Source of the DNA: an uncultured Bacteroidota bacterium
GTDB lineage: Bacteria > Bacteroidota > Bacteroidia > Chitinophagales > Chitinophagaceae
Length of the DNA stretch: 49,759 nucleotides
Direction of reading: 5' to 3'
NCBI GenBank assembly: GCA_903874055.1
Contig: CAIQQR010000038.1
Location: 1-49,759 of the forward strand
Made by a program: the position numbers and the translations under genes. Below, piece after piece: positions 33,223-42,691 of the stretch. Within the stretch, counting starts at the first letter, position 1; every line of letters starts with the position of its first letter. The notes beneath the pieces are model-generated. The model saw only the letters and a program-made list of their open reading frames with translations, did no database searches and was not told the origin of the DNA.

Positions 33223-34515
33223 CTAATTAATTTTCCAGTCTACAATTTTATTACTCCATTCTTCTCTAAAAGGAGTGTTGATTCTAATGTAGTTATCGGT
33301 ATAGCCTTCGAGCATCGCAATGTCATTGGGATCCTTTTGTTTCACAGATTCAAATAAAACTGGTCTTGTTTCCCCCAAATGTTGTGCATTAAAATATTGC
33401 TGTTTTTGGTAGGATAAATTGCGTAACAATTTATTTCGCTCATTACGAACCGAAATGGGAACAACAGGTTTTATGTCCAATGCTTTTGTCATTGCACGCT
33501 CGGAATAAGTAAAAACATGTAGATAAGAAATATCCAAGGAATGTATAAAATCAAAACTCTCTTTAAAATAAGCTTCCGTTTCTCCAGGGGAGCCAACAAT
33601 TACATCTACTCCAATACATGCGTGAGGCATCACTTTCTTTATGCTATTAATTCTGTCTGCATACAATTCACTATTGTATCTTCTTTGCATTAATTTAAGT
33701 ACGGTATCTGAGCCACTTTGTAATGGGATATGAAAATGAGGCATAAAACTTTTGCTTTGTGCAACCCATTCAATTATTTCATTCGTCAATAAATTAGGTT
33801 CGATGGATGAAATTCGATATCGAGGAATATTGGTTTCTTGGTCTAATGCCTTGACTAGCTCAAAGAAATTTTCGTTGTGCTTTTTACCGCCGTCACCACC
33901 TTTGCCAAAATCGCCTAAATTAATACCTGTTAAAACAATTTCTTGCACTCCATGGGATGCCAAATCCTGGGCTTGCTTCACTACATTTTCAATACTATCG
34001 CTTCTGCTTTTCCCCCTAGCCATTGGAATGGTACAAAAGGAGCAACTATAATCACAACCATCCTGCACTTTTAAAAAGGTACGGGTACGATCGTTTACCG
34101 AAAATGAGGCATTAAAACCTGATACTGTTTCAATATCACAACTGCATATTTTAGCTTCATCTCCCTTTGTTAAAGTGGAAAGATGTTGAATCAAGTTGAA
34201 TTTTTCTGCTGCACCCAGTACCAAATCCACTCCTGGAATATCAGCTATCTCTTTGGGTTTTAGCTGTGCATAACATCCTGTAATGACTACAAAACTTTCA
34301 GGGGCACGTCTTTGAATACGTCTTACCAGCTGCCTACATTCCTTATCTGCGTTTTCAGTCACTGAGCAAGTATTAATAACATATACATCCGCTTTGTCTG
34401 TAAATGCCTTTTTTTCAAATCCTTCCTGTTCTAGTTGTCTAGATAGGGTAGAAGTCTCTGAAAAGTTAAGTTTACAGCCAAGTGTATGGAATGCAACTGA
34501 TCGGTTATTGCTCAT
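33223..34515 (-). CDS. mtaB: tRNA t6A37 methylthiotransferase
   Basis: MtaB is a radical-SAM methylthiotransferase that converts t6A to ms2t6A at position 37 of tRNAs reading ANN codons. The N-terminal UPF0004 domain has Cys14, Cys50 and Cys81 for one 4Fe-4S cluster. The radical-SAM site is Cys154-x3-Cys158-x2-Cys161 (DGCDYSCSFC), followed by PMARGKSRSDS and HIPLQSGSDTVLKLMQRRY. A C-terminal TRAM-like region with GYTDNYIRI closes the 430-aa protein. The ATG at 34515 is preferred over a TTG at 34524 because that TTG falls inside a perfect -7 promoter box. The assignment over MiaB or RimO rests on the overall sequence and is good but not certain. Confidence 0.93.
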   Translation of the reverse strand: MSNNRSVAFHTLGCKLNFSETSTLSRQLEQEGFEKKAFTDKADVYVINTCSVTENADKECRQLVRRIQRRAPESFVVITGCYAQLKPKEIADIPGVDLVLGAAEKFNLIQHLSTLTKGDEAKICSCDIETVSGFNASFSVNDRTRTFLKVQDGCDYSCSFCTIPMARGKSRSDSIENVVKQAQDLASHGVQEIVLTGINLGDFGKGGDGGKKHNENFFELVKALDQETNIPRYRISSIEPNLLTNEIIEWVAQSKSFMPHFHIPLQSGSDTVLKLMQRRYNSELYADRINSIKKVMPHACIGVDVIVGSPGETEAYFKESFDFIHSLDISYLHVFTYSERAMTKALDIKPVVPISVRNERNKLLRNLSYQKQQYFNAQHLGETRPVLFESVKQKDPNDIAMLEGYTDNYIRINTPFREEWSNKIVDWKIN

Positions 34516-34521
34516 GGGGCA

Positions 34522-34529
34522 CAAAGATA
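34522..34529 (-). promoter_or_regulatory. -7 element for mtaB
   Basis: Minus-strand TATCTTTG (34529-34522) is a perfect TAnnTTTG and is six bases from the ATG at 34515, which predicts a leaderless or two-base-leader mRNA. No TTG partner stands out upstream. Confidence 0.5.
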
Positions 34530-34606
34530 AAAAACCTTAGGGGAACCTCGAAATCTTAAAATATTCTTAATTAACCCCTTAATTTCCAATTTTGCTTAGA
34601 TTAAGT

Positions 34607-34614
34607 TAAGTTTG
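34607..34614 (+). promoter_or_regulatory. -7 element for the GT117 gene
   Basis: TAAGTTTG is a perfect TAnnTTTG box 20 bases before the ATG at 34635. TTTG at 34591-34594 is nearer than normal (12 bases), so the -33 partner is unclear. Confidence 0.5.
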
Positions 34615-34634
34615 CACCTACTAAAAATGTCAAA

Positions 34635-37600
34635 ATGGACTTTAAAAAAGTGAATAATTGGACGGGTTGGATTGTGGCCCTTATTGCTTGTACTGTTTAT
34701 GTAATGACCACCGAAGCTACTGGTAGTTTCTGGGATTGCGGTGAATTCATCAGTAGTGCATATAAATTACAAATTCCACATCCGCCGGGAGCACCTATGT
34801 TTGTACTTTTAGGTCGTTTATTTATTATTTTGTTTGGAGACAATCCATTGACAGCGGCAAAGGCGGTGAATATTATGAGTGCCTTGGCTAGTGGCTTTAC
34901 TATCTTGTTCTTATTTTGGAGCATTACTCACTTTGCAAAAAGATTGGTTCAAAAAGGAACTGAAGCCTTAAGTAGTGCACAAATAATTGTAATTATGGGT
35001 GCAGGTATTGTAGGCGCGTTGGCTTACACATTTACAGATTCATTCTGGTATAGTGCTGTGGAAGGGGAAGTATATGCATTAAGTTCATTTTTTACTGCAT
35101 TGGTTTTTTGGGCCATTTTAAAGTGGGAACAAAAAGCAGATCAACCTGGTTCAGACAAGTGGGTTATTTTTATATTTTACATGATGGGTATTTCCATTGG
35201 AGTACACTTATTAAACTTGTTAACGATTCCAGCAATTGTAATGGTGTATTATTTCCGTAATTATAAGGCAAGTTTAAAAGGCGGATTAGTTGCATTTTTT
35301 ATTGGCGTAGTGATTACTGGATTTATTCAAGTATTCTTAATTCAATATACAATTAAGTGGGCGGGTGCATTTGACGTTGCATTTGTAAACTCATTTGGGT
35401 TACCATTTTTTAGTGGCTTCATCTTCTTTTTTGTTTTGGTTGCAGCCATTCTTTCATTCGGTATTTATTTTGCAAATAAAAAAGGGTTCTACTTTTTAAA
35501 GTTGGGAATATGGGCAACTGTATTTTTCATGTTGGGGTATACCAGTTATTTAACTACTATGGTTCGATCTAATGCAGATCCTTCCGTAGATATGTACAAT
35601 GTAGATAATCCTGTAACATTGGTTGGTTATTTAAGTAGAGAGCAATATGGAGATTGGCCAATTTTGTACGGGCCTGATTTTGTTGATAAAGTGGATAATA
35701 TTGAAGGAAGTGATCAGTATGTAAAAGGGCCAACTAATTATGATTTAGCTGGAAAAAATTATAGAAGAGACTGGGGTTCAGCTCCATCTTCACATTTGTT
35801 CCCAAGAATGTGGGATGCAGAAAACGATCGTGGTCAATTGGATAGTTACAAAGCATTTGGTGGCGTAGTGGATGGAGAGGCGCCAACTTTAGCCAATAAC
35901 ATAAAGTACTTTACCAATTATCAATTTGGATTTATGTACCTCCGTTATTTCCTTTGGAATTTTGCTGGAAAGCAAAATGACTTACAAGGTTTTGGCAATG
36001 TACGTGACGGTAATTTTATTACAGGCATTTCATTTGTTGACAATGCATTGTTTGGAGATCAATCTAAATTGCCGGATTCTATTAAAAATCAAAACAAGGC
36101 GCATAATACTTTATTTATGTTGCCATTTATCTTAGGTATCATCGGATTTATTTATCAGGCACAAAAAGCTAAAAATGATTTTGTGGTGACTGGCCTATTA
36201 TTCTTCTTTACTGGTATTGCCATTGTATTATATTTAAACCAAGTAAGTTTACAACCACGCGAACGTGATTATGCTTATGTGGGTTCATTTTATGCTTTCG
36301 CAATTTGGATTGGATTAGGTGTATTGCAAATTATGGAATGGTTTACTAAGTTTATGAATCAACGTGTTGCAGCAATTACGGCAACATTGGTTTGTTTATT
36401 AGCAGTACCTACCTTAATGGCTCAACAAGAGTGGGATGATCATGACAGAAGCCAAAAAACCTTGCCTCGTGATTTAGCTAGAGACTATTTAGAAAGTTGT
36501 CCTCCAAATGCTATATTATTTTCATTTGGAGATAATGACACCTACCCATTGTGGTATGCACAGGAAGTGGAAGGGATTCGTCCTGACGTTAGAGTAGTTG
36601 TTAATAGTTTATTAGGTTCTGATTGGTACATGAAAGAGCTTAGATACAAGGTGAATCAAAGTGATAAGTTTGACGTTATATTTAGTGAAGAGCAAGTGGC
36701 AGGTAACAAATTAAATGTTGCTTACTATAATGCATTACCTGATTTTGGTGAAAAAACTTACTATAATTTAGATTCAGTATTGCGTTATATAGTGGCAGAT
36801 CCTTCAGGTAAATACCAGGCATCAACACAAGAGGGGCCAGTAAATATTTTTCCTACACATAAATTTAAAGTGCCAGTAAATAAAGCAAATGCCATTGCTG
36901 CAGGTATCGCAAAGCCAACTGATAATATTGTGGACGAATTATTAATTGACTTTAATCCGAATCGCCAATACATGGTAAAAAATGAAATGGCGATGTTTGC
37001 GATTATTGCAACTTCTCAATTTAAGCGCCCAGTATGTTTCACATCATTACAGGAGTTAAAAGAATTAGGGCTTGATAAATATGTACGTCAAACAGGGATG
37101 TCTTATCAATTGGTACCAGTTTTAGGGGATGGCGCAAGTGTTGATACAGATGCAGCCTATAAAAATATCATGACTAAGTTTGCATTTGGTAATGCTAAAA
37201 ATCCAAATGTTTATTATGACGAAGAAAATAGACGCCATTTAAATTCAATTAGATATAGTGTAGCACAAGTGGCTGCCGCTTTAGCTTTAGAAGGCAAAAA
37301 AGACAAGGCTAGAGATATCTTGAGAAAAATGGATAGTGAAACTAGTCAACAAAGCTTCCCTTATGCAATGACTTCAAACAGAGGCAATCAACACGATTAC
37401 TTCTCGTTTGTATTTTTACAATCTTGTTATGCAGCAGAAGACGAGGCTTTAGCTAAAAAAATTGCTGGCTTGTTGACAAAGGATTTAAAACAACAAATTG
37501 TATACTATCGATCATTAGGTGATAATATGACCGAAGATCAGTTCTTGCAAAATTGTGAGTTAGCTTATCAAGGTAAACCAAACTCACTTTCAAATAAACA

Positions 37601-37700
37601 AATGTCATTTGTTCAAGAGGCTTTAAGCTCTTATCAATTGACGAATACCATTGAGAAAATGGGTGAGGAGTATGCTAAGCTAAAAGCTGCGAATAAATAG
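34635..37700 (+). CDS. GT117/DUF2723-family membrane glycosyltransferase-like protein
   Basis: This 1021-aa protein starts with the DUF2723 signature TTEATGSFWDCGEFISSAYKLQIPHPPGAP, whose Asp and Glu lie in a first extracytoplasmic loop as in GT-C enzymes. About ten or more membrane segments follow to residue 600, then a C-terminal soluble part with LESCPPNAILFSFGDNDTYPLWYAQEVEGIRPDVRVV. DUF2723 is the domain of eukaryotic TMEM260, a protein O-mannosyltransferase, so a role in O-glycosylating exported proteins from a lipid-linked sugar is a reasonable inference, not shown here. It ends at a pair of hairpins. Two more cell-envelope genes (PAP2 and ArnT-like) lie 3 kb downstream. Confidence 0.87.
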   Translation: MDFKKVNNWTGWIVALIACTVYVMTTEATGSFWDCGEFISSAYKLQIPHPPGAPMFVLLGRLFIILFGDNPLTAAKAVNIMSALASGFTILFLFWSITHFAKRLVQKGTEALSSAQIIVIMGAGIVGALAYTFTDSFWYSAVEGEVYALSSFFTALVFWAILKWEQKADQPGSDKWVIFIFYMMGISIGVHLLNLLTIPAIVMVYYFRNYKASLKGGLVAFFIGVVITGFIQVFLIQYTIKWAGAFDVAFVNSFGLPFFSGFIFFFVLVAAILSFGIYFANKKGFYFLKLGIWATVFFMLGYTSYLTTMVRSNADPSVDMYNVDNPVTLVGYLSREQYGDWPILYGPDFVDKVDNIEGSDQYVKGPTNYDLAGKNYRRDWGSAPSSHLFPRMWDAENDRGQLDSYKAFGGVVDGEAPTLANNIKYFTNYQFGFMYLRYFLWNFAGKQNDLQGFGNVRDGNFITGISFVDNALFGDQSKLPDSIKNQNKAHNTLFMLPFILGIIGFIYQAQKAKNDFVVTGLLFFFTGIAIVLYLNQVSLQPRERDYAYVGSFYAFAIWIGLGVLQIMEWFTKFMNQRVAAITATLVCLLAVPTLMAQQEWDDHDRSQKTLPRDLARDYLESCPPNAILFSFGDNDTYPLWYAQEVEGIRPDVRVVVNSLLGSDWYMKELRYKVNQSDKFDVIFSEEQVAGNKLNVAYYNALPDFGEKTYYNLDSVLRYIVADPSGKYQASTQEGPVNIFPTHKFKVPVNKANAIAAGIAKPTDNIVDELLIDFNPNRQYMVKNEMAMFAIIATSQFKRPVCFTSLQELKELGLDKYVRQTGMSYQLVPVLGDGASVDTDAAYKNIMTKFAFGNAKNPNVYYDEENRRHLNSIRYSVAQVAAALALEGKKDKARDILRKMDSETSQQSFPYAMTSNRGNQHDYFSFVFLQSCYAAEDEALAKKIAGLLTKDLKQQIVYYRSLGDNMTEDQFLQNCELAYQGKPNSLSNKQMSFVQEALSSYQLTNTIEKMGEEYAKLKAANK

Positions 37701-37757
37701 TAGAAATTTTTTCTACTGCAAACAGATCGGCCCGCATTTGCGGGCCGATCTGTTTGT
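37699..37757. terminator. Tandem hairpins after the GT117 gene
   Basis: The first hairpin has arms AGTAGAAA (37699-37706) and TTTCTACT (37710-37717). The second is a perfect 17-bp GC-rich stem, 37719-37735 with 37740-37756, loop ATTT. No classic T run follows on either strand, yet the place between convergent genes fits a transcription end or a mRNA-stabilising structure. Confidence 0.6.
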
Positions 37758-37795
37758 ATATATGTTCAACTTGAAAATATCCATTCAAGATTAAA

Positions 37796-38923
37796 TCAAA
37801 CTAAATCTTTCAAGGTCTCTATCACTTTATCAATTTCCTGTGTAGTATTGTTTTTTGAAAAAGAAAAACGAATGGTTGCAATATCATCTCCTTTTTTTAA
37901 TGCACTAATAACATGTGATCCTTGTTGCGCCCCACTTGAGCAGGCGCTGCCCCCGCTTGCACAAATATGATGAATGTCTAAATTGAATAACATCATTTCA
38001 GACTTTTCATTTTTTGGAAAATTTACACTTAGCAAGGTATATAGGCTGTTTCCAAAAGTATCTCCATTAAAACTTACGCCAGGTATTTGCGCAATCAATT
38101 GATCATGCATGTATTTGCGCAAAGAATTAATATAAGCGCTATCCTTTTCGTAATGTTCAGTAGCTAATTCAAGGGCTTTTGCGAATCCTACAATGCCATA
38201 TAGATTTTCAGTACCCGCACGCATATTACGTTCTTGTGCACCCCCATGGACCAAGGGGCTAATTTTTATATTTTCATTTATATATAAAATTCCAACGCCT
38301 TTTGGCCCATGAAATTTATGACCAGCACCCGTAATAAAATCTACTGGGGTTTCACTTAATTTAAATGGAAAATGACCAACTGTTTGTACAGTATCGCTAT
38401 GGAAATAGGCGTTGTTTTTTTTACAAATTTCACCAACCGCCTGTAAGTCAATCATATTTCCAATTTCATTATTAGCATGCATGATGCTTACAATGGTTTT
38501 ATTGGAATTGGCTGCTAATAATTGCGCTAAATGTACAAGATCGATATGTCCATTAGGTAAAATATTTACATAGTCCAAACTTACACCAGCCGTTTTAGAT
38601 AAATGCTCCACTGAATGTAAGGTAGCATGGTGTTCGATAGGAGAGCTTATAATATGCTTGCATCCTAAATCGTAAATGGCACCATGTAAAATGGTATTAC
38701 TACTTTCAGTGCCTCCACTTGTAAAAAATATTTCTGCGGGTTTTGCACCTAAATGTTTTGCTACCGATTTGCGGGCCTGTTCCACAGCCATTCTAGACTC
38801 TCTCCCATAGCTGTAAATGGATGAAGGGTTACCAAATTTTTCAGTTAAATAAGGCATCATGGCTTCTAAAACCTGTGGGTCTAAGGAAGTGGTTGCTGCA
38901 TTGTCTAAATATATTCTCTCCAT
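37796..38923 (-). CDS. Cysteine desulfurase (NifS/IscS-like)
   Basis: This PLP enzyme takes sulfur from cysteine for Fe-S cluster or thio-modification pathways. Motifs are IYLDNAATTSLDPQV, the Schiff-base Lys203 (GAGHKFHGPKGVG), GGAQERNMRAGTEN, and the active-site Cys328 in the flexible loop ASGGSACSSGA that receives the sulfur. I chose the ATG at 38923 (375 aa), because a longer frame to 38974 would overlap the glmM stop. The start is 10 bases after glmM. No iscU or sufBCD is adjacent, so it could serve tRNA thiolation or general sulfur transfer; mtaB nearby is a possible beneficiary only by proximity. Confidence 0.93.
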   Translation of the reverse strand: MERIYLDNAATTSLDPQVLEAMMPYLTEKFGNPSSIYSYGRESRMAVEQARKSVAKHLGAKPAEIFFTSGGTESSNTILHGAIYDLGCKHIISSPIEHHATLHSVEHLSKTAGVSLDYVNILPNGHIDLVHLAQLLAANSNKTIVSIMHANNEIGNMIDLQAVGEICKKNNAYFHSDTVQTVGHFPFKLSETPVDFITGAGHKFHGPKGVGILYINENIKISPLVHGGAQERNMRAGTENLYGIVGFAKALELATEHYEKDSAYINSLRKYMHDQLIAQIPGVSFNGDTFGNSLYTLLSVNFPKNEKSEMMLFNLDIHHICASGGSACSSGAQQGSHVISALKKGDDIATIRFSFSKNNTTQEIDKVIETLKDLV

Positions 38924-38933
38924 ATTCGCTAAA

Positions 38934-40316
38934 TTACTTAATTGTGCCAATAATAGCAATGATCTCATCAGCAAGTTGGTCAGCTTCCACTTGTGAAGGG
39001 GCTTCTGTATATATGCGAATGATTGGTTCTGTGTTACTTGATCTTAAATGCACCCATTTATTGTCAAAATCAATTTTAAATCCATCTACTCTGTTAATTG
39101 CATATTGCTCGAATTTTGATTCAAGTGTAGCAAAAATTTTATCTAAAGAGATATTACCATCCAAATCCATTTTTTTCTTACTCATGAAATATGAAGGATA
39201 ACTAGCTCTTAATGCGGATGTGGTCATTTTTGATTTTGCTAAATGTGTCAAAAATAATGCGATACCTATCAACGCGTCTCTTCCATAATGAAGGTCTGGA
39301 ACAATAATACCTCCATTGCCTTCTCCACCTATTACTGCTTGTTGATTTTTCATCATCGTAACCACATTCACTTCACCCACGGCACTTGCAAAATATTGAC
39401 ATCCGTACTTTTCAGTTACATCGCGCAAGGCTCTTGTAGAGGATAAGTTACTAACGGTGGCTCCTTTATTGTTTTGTAAAATATAATCAGCAACAGCCAC
39501 TAAAGTGTATTCTTCTCCAAACAATGCTCCATCCTCGCTCACAAAACATAATCTATCTACATCGGGATCCACTGCAATACCCAAATGCGCTTTTTGGTTT
39601 ACAACAGTAGCACATAATTCAGTTAGATGCTCTTTTAATGGTTCAGGATTGTGTGCGAAATTGCCTGTCATTGCTGAATTCAATACTTTAATATTTTTCA
39701 CACCAATTGCGTTTAATAAAGCAGGAACGGTGAAAGCCCCTGAACTATTTATAGCATCAACCACTACCGAAAAATTAGCTGCTTTAATAGCAGCAATATC
39801 TACCAACGGATATTCAACAATTGCTTTGATATGTTTTTCTAAACTTGTTTCATTAGCAATTAGTTTACCCATTGCGTCCACTGAAGCGTAATTAAAATCT
39901 TCATTAGCAGCTAAGGTTAAAATTATTTTACCTTCCGCTCCACTTACAAATTCTCCTTTTTCATTTAATAATTTTAATGCGTTCCATTCTTTTGGATTAT
40001 GGCTGGCAGTTAAAATAATACCTCCATCAGCACCTTCAAAAACCACGGCCATTTCAACGGTTGGAGTAGTGCTTAATCCCAAGTGAATCACATCAATCCC
40101 TAAGGCTAATAAGCTTTGTTCCACCAGGGCTTCCACCATTTCGCCACTCATTCTACCATCTCTTCCTACTACCACTTTTTTAGGGCCTGGAGACTTGCTT
40201 TTTAGCCAAGTTCCATATGCTGATGCAAATTTTACAATATCAATTGGCGTAAGGTTGTCATTGGGCTTGCCGCCAATAGTACCTCTAAATCCAGAAATGC
40301 TTTTTATGAGAGACAT
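38934..40316 (-). CDS. glmM: Phosphoglucosamine mutase
   Basis: GlmM interconverts glucosamine-6- and -1-phosphate on the way to UDP-GlcNAc for peptidoglycan and lipid A. The 460-aa protein has the phosphoserine Ser105 in LTASHNPKEWNALK, the metal loop DPDVDRLCF, GGEGNGGIIVPD as sugar loop and the C-terminal RSSNTEPIIRIY. The NALK ending of the active-site motif and SGFRGTIGGKP near the start favour GlmM over phosphomannomutase. GlmM is essential in most bacteria. It is transcribed with the cysteine desulfurase downstream. Confidence 0.92.
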   Translation of the reverse strand: MSLIKSISGFRGTIGGKPNDNLTPIDIVKFASAYGTWLKSKSPGPKKVVVGRDGRMSGEMVEALVEQSLLALGIDVIHLGLSTTPTVEMAVVFEGADGGIILTASHNPKEWNALKLLNEKGEFVSGAEGKIILTLAANEDFNYASVDAMGKLIANETSLEKHIKAIVEYPLVDIAAIKAANFSVVVDAINSSGAFTVPALLNAIGVKNIKVLNSAMTGNFAHNPEPLKEHLTELCATVVNQKAHLGIAVDPDVDRLCFVSEDGALFGEEYTLVAVADYILQNNKGATVSNLSSTRALRDVTEKYGCQYFASAVGEVNVVTMMKNQQAVIGGEGNGGIIVPDLHYGRDALIGIALFLTHLAKSKMTTSALRASYPSYFMSKKKMDLDGNISLDKIFATLESKFEQYAINRVDGFKIDFDNKWVHLRSSNTEPIIRIYTEAPSQVEADQLADEIIAIIGTIK

Positions 40317-40391
40317 AATGCTTGTTTTTACTTTTTAAAAAGGATTTACAAATTTACTTTAAATTTTTGCACTTCTTGGTATCTTTATCAA

Positions 40392-40970
40392 ATGATGCAA
40401 GACTTTTGGAACGATATATTGGCAAAAGATAAAGCTGTTTTTGCTGTTTTAAATGGCAAATGGACAAACTCTTTTTTCGATATCTTAATGCCTTGGTGTA
40501 GAGATTCCAAAAATTGGGTCCCTTTATACCTTGTTATTTTGGCTTTTTTATTTTACAAATGGGGTAATAAAGCATGGAAATGGTTACTAATGGTTGTTAT
40601 TAATGTTGCTTTAACTGATCAAATTAGCAGTAGTTTTTTCAAGCCATTTTTTCATAGACTAAGACCTTGTGCCGATTCAACTATTATGCATCAAACAAGA
40701 TTATTGTTAGATCATTGTTCTGGTGGATTTAGTTTTACTTCATCGCATGCTGCAAATCATTTTGGACTTGCTATGTTTATTGTAATGACATTGCAACCCT
40801 TATTAAAAAACTATCGATATCTATTTTTAATTTGGGCTACCATTATTTCCTATGCACAGGTATATGTAGGAGTGCATTTTCCATTAGATGTATTTGCTGG
40901 TGCCATTATTGGCATAGCTGTTGGATACCTTAATAGTAAATTGTATTACAAAATAGCAGGCCTTAAATAA
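40392..40970 (+). CDS. PAP2-family membrane phosphatase
   Basis: This 192-aa integral membrane protein carries the acid-phosphatase signature in three parts: K-x6-RP (about FFHRLRPC), SSHAANHFG and the YAQVYVGVHFPLDVFAG motif with the catalytic His and Asp. Relatives remove phosphate from undecaprenyl pyrophosphate or from lipid A (LpxE/LpxF). The next gene, 19 bases on, is an ArnT-like transferase, which would use an undecaprenyl-phosphate sugar, so recycling of that carrier or lipid A remodelling are both plausible. ATG codons at 40392 and 40395 are adjacent; TATCTTTA lies four bases before the first. Confidence 0.88.
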   Translation: MMQDFWNDILAKDKAVFAVLNGKWTNSFFDILMPWCRDSKNWVPLYLVILAFLFYKWGNKAWKWLLMVVINVALTDQISSSFFKPFFHRLRPCADSTIMHQTRLLLDHCSGGFSFTSSHAANHFGLAMFIVMTLQPLLKNYRYLFLIWATIISYAQVYVGVHFPLDVFAGAIIGIAVGYLNSKLYYKIAGLK

Positions 40971-40989
40971 ATACACATAAAATTTCAAC

Positions 40990-42672
40990 ATGAATAAAAA
41001 CACTTTCATTCTTTTATTAGCTGCTTGCATTGGTTTGTATGTAATTGGAAGTTTTATGATCCCACTAATGGATATTGATGCTTCTCAATATGCATCAATT
41101 AGCAGAGAGATGTTAGCGCGCAATAGTTTTTTACAAGTGTTTGATTTAGGGAAAGATTATTTAGATAAACCGCCGATGTTATTTTGGTTATCGGCATTGT
41201 CAATGAAAATTTTTGGAGTGTATGACTGGGCTTATAGATTACCCTCTTTATTATTTTTAGGAATCGCGCTTTATTCCACTTTTAAATTTGCTGAATTATA
41301 TTATGGAAAATTGACTGCACGCCTTGCTACCATTATATTAGCAAGTTGTCAAGCATTTTTCTTAATTGCACATGATGTAAGAACCGATACCATGTTGGTA
41401 GGTTGGGTGATGCTTAGTATTTATTTATTAGCAAAATGGTCTGAACAAGAGAAAGCAAAGCTTTCGATGTCAAATAATGCAACTTTTTTCATGGCCATTG
41501 TTGCTATTGCTGGAGGTATGATGACTAAGGGGCCCATTGCATTGGTAGTACCTGTTTTAGCAATGGCGCCAAATTGGATTAGTCAAAAAAAGTGGGCCTA
41601 TTTTTATAAACCTATTTATATTCCTGGGATTATTTTATTGGCAATATTGTTATTCCCAATGAGTTGGGGGCTCTATCAACAATATGATTTGCATCCTGGT
41701 AAATTAATTAATGATCGACCTATAAAATCGGGGTTGGAATTTTATTATTGGACGCAAAGTTTTGGAAGGTATACTGGTCAAAACTATTACAAGGAGATGG
41801 GGTATTTTACTTTCTTGTTGGAGAATATGTTTTGGAGTTTCTTACCTTGGATTTTTGTTTTTTTATGGGCCCTTTTCGCAAAAGGGTTTGCTATAATTAA
41901 AACAGGTTTTTTTAAATCATCAAACGAGCTTATTTCATTTTTTGGATTTGTGCTTACCTATTTGGTGCTTTCAAGAAGTCAAGCACAATTGCCTCATTAT
42001 ATATTTGTTGTATTCCCTTTAGCAGCGGTTTTAACTGCTAATCATTGGCAAAGCATTCTTTGGAATAATAATGCGTTGTCTAAAATCGTAAAAGGTTTTT
42101 ACGGGTTTCACCTTTTTATATTTGCTGTATTAGTCATTGCAGCCACTATAATTGCGTTAGTACCATTTGGATTTATAGGGAGGGCAGGCATAATGGAAGG
42201 GGTGCTTATTATGTCCGCAATTGTAATGCAATTGACTTCGAAAAAAACAATTGGGCAAAAATGGTTTTACATGTCTGTACTATTAATGGTTGGTGTGAAT
42301 GCTTTTATGAATACACACTTTTACCCTAATTTATTAAATTATCAATGGGGAAATCAGCTGGCAAGTGTGATTGAAAAAAAAGGGTGGGATAAGGATAAAA
42401 TGGTATTGTATAAAATACCTAACAGTAATGCGTTTCACTATTATGGGCAACATATTTTCCCAAATACTAAAGATAGCTTACAATTAAAAGAGGGTAGTTG
42501 GGTGGTTACCGATGCAGTTAATGACGCAAGCTTAAAACTGCAATTCCCTAAAAGTATTCAACATTATAAATCCAATCGATTTCATGTTACCATGTTAAGC
42601 CTGCCTTTTTTAAATCCGAATATAAGGCTGCAGGAAACCACACCATTTGAATTACTTGAATTAAAACGCTAA
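40990..42672 (+). CDS. ArnT-like GT-C glycosyltransferase (GT39/GT83 type)
   Basis: The 560-aa protein has the GT-C hallmark in its first periplasmic loop, DIDASQYASISREML followed by DYLDKPPMLFWLSALSMKIFG, and about 11-12 membrane segments. ArnT moves aminoarabinose from undecaprenyl phosphate to lipid A; family members transfer many sugars, so the donor here is unknown. The middle TKGPIAL and RSQAQLPHYIFVVFPLAA segments fit the family. It is paired with the PAP2 phosphatase in one transcript, which supports a joint role in modifying an envelope lipid or glycan (inference). It ends ten bases before a convergent gene. Confidence 0.88.
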   Translation: MNKNTFILLLAACIGLYVIGSFMIPLMDIDASQYASISREMLARNSFLQVFDLGKDYLDKPPMLFWLSALSMKIFGVYDWAYRLPSLLFLGIALYSTFKFAELYYGKLTARLATIILASCQAFFLIAHDVRTDTMLVGWVMLSIYLLAKWSEQEKAKLSMSNNATFFMAIVAIAGGMMTKGPIALVVPVLAMAPNWISQKKWAYFYKPIYIPGIILLAILLFPMSWGLYQQYDLHPGKLINDRPIKSGLEFYYWTQSFGRYTGQNYYKEMGYFTFLLENMFWSFLPWIFVFLWALFAKGFAIIKTGFFKSSNELISFFGFVLTYLVLSRSQAQLPHYIFVVFPLAAVLTANHWQSILWNNNALSKIVKGFYGFHLFIFAVLVIAATIIALVPFGFIGRAGIMEGVLIMSAIVMQLTSKKTIGQKWFYMSVLLMVGVNAFMNTHFYPNLLNYQWGNQLASVIEKKGWDKDKMVLYKIPNSNAFHYYGQHIFPNTKDSLQLKEGSWVVTDAVNDASLKLQFPKSIQHYKSNRFHVTMLSLPFLNPNIRLQETTPFELLELKR

Positions 42673-42691
42673 TACTTTTTATTAAAAAGTA
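42673..42691. terminator. Weak AT-rich hairpin between convergent genes
   Basis: TACTTTTT (42673-42680), loop ATT, AAAAAGTA (42684-42691) forms an 8-bp stem across the stops of the ArnT-like and DUF6702 genes. It is AT-rich, so termination here is uncertain. Confidence 0.35.

Noticed and set aside
38924-38974. Longer cysteine desulfurase starting at 38974
   Set aside because: It would overlap the end of glmM and precedes the conserved MERIYLDNAATT opening by 17 unrelated residues.
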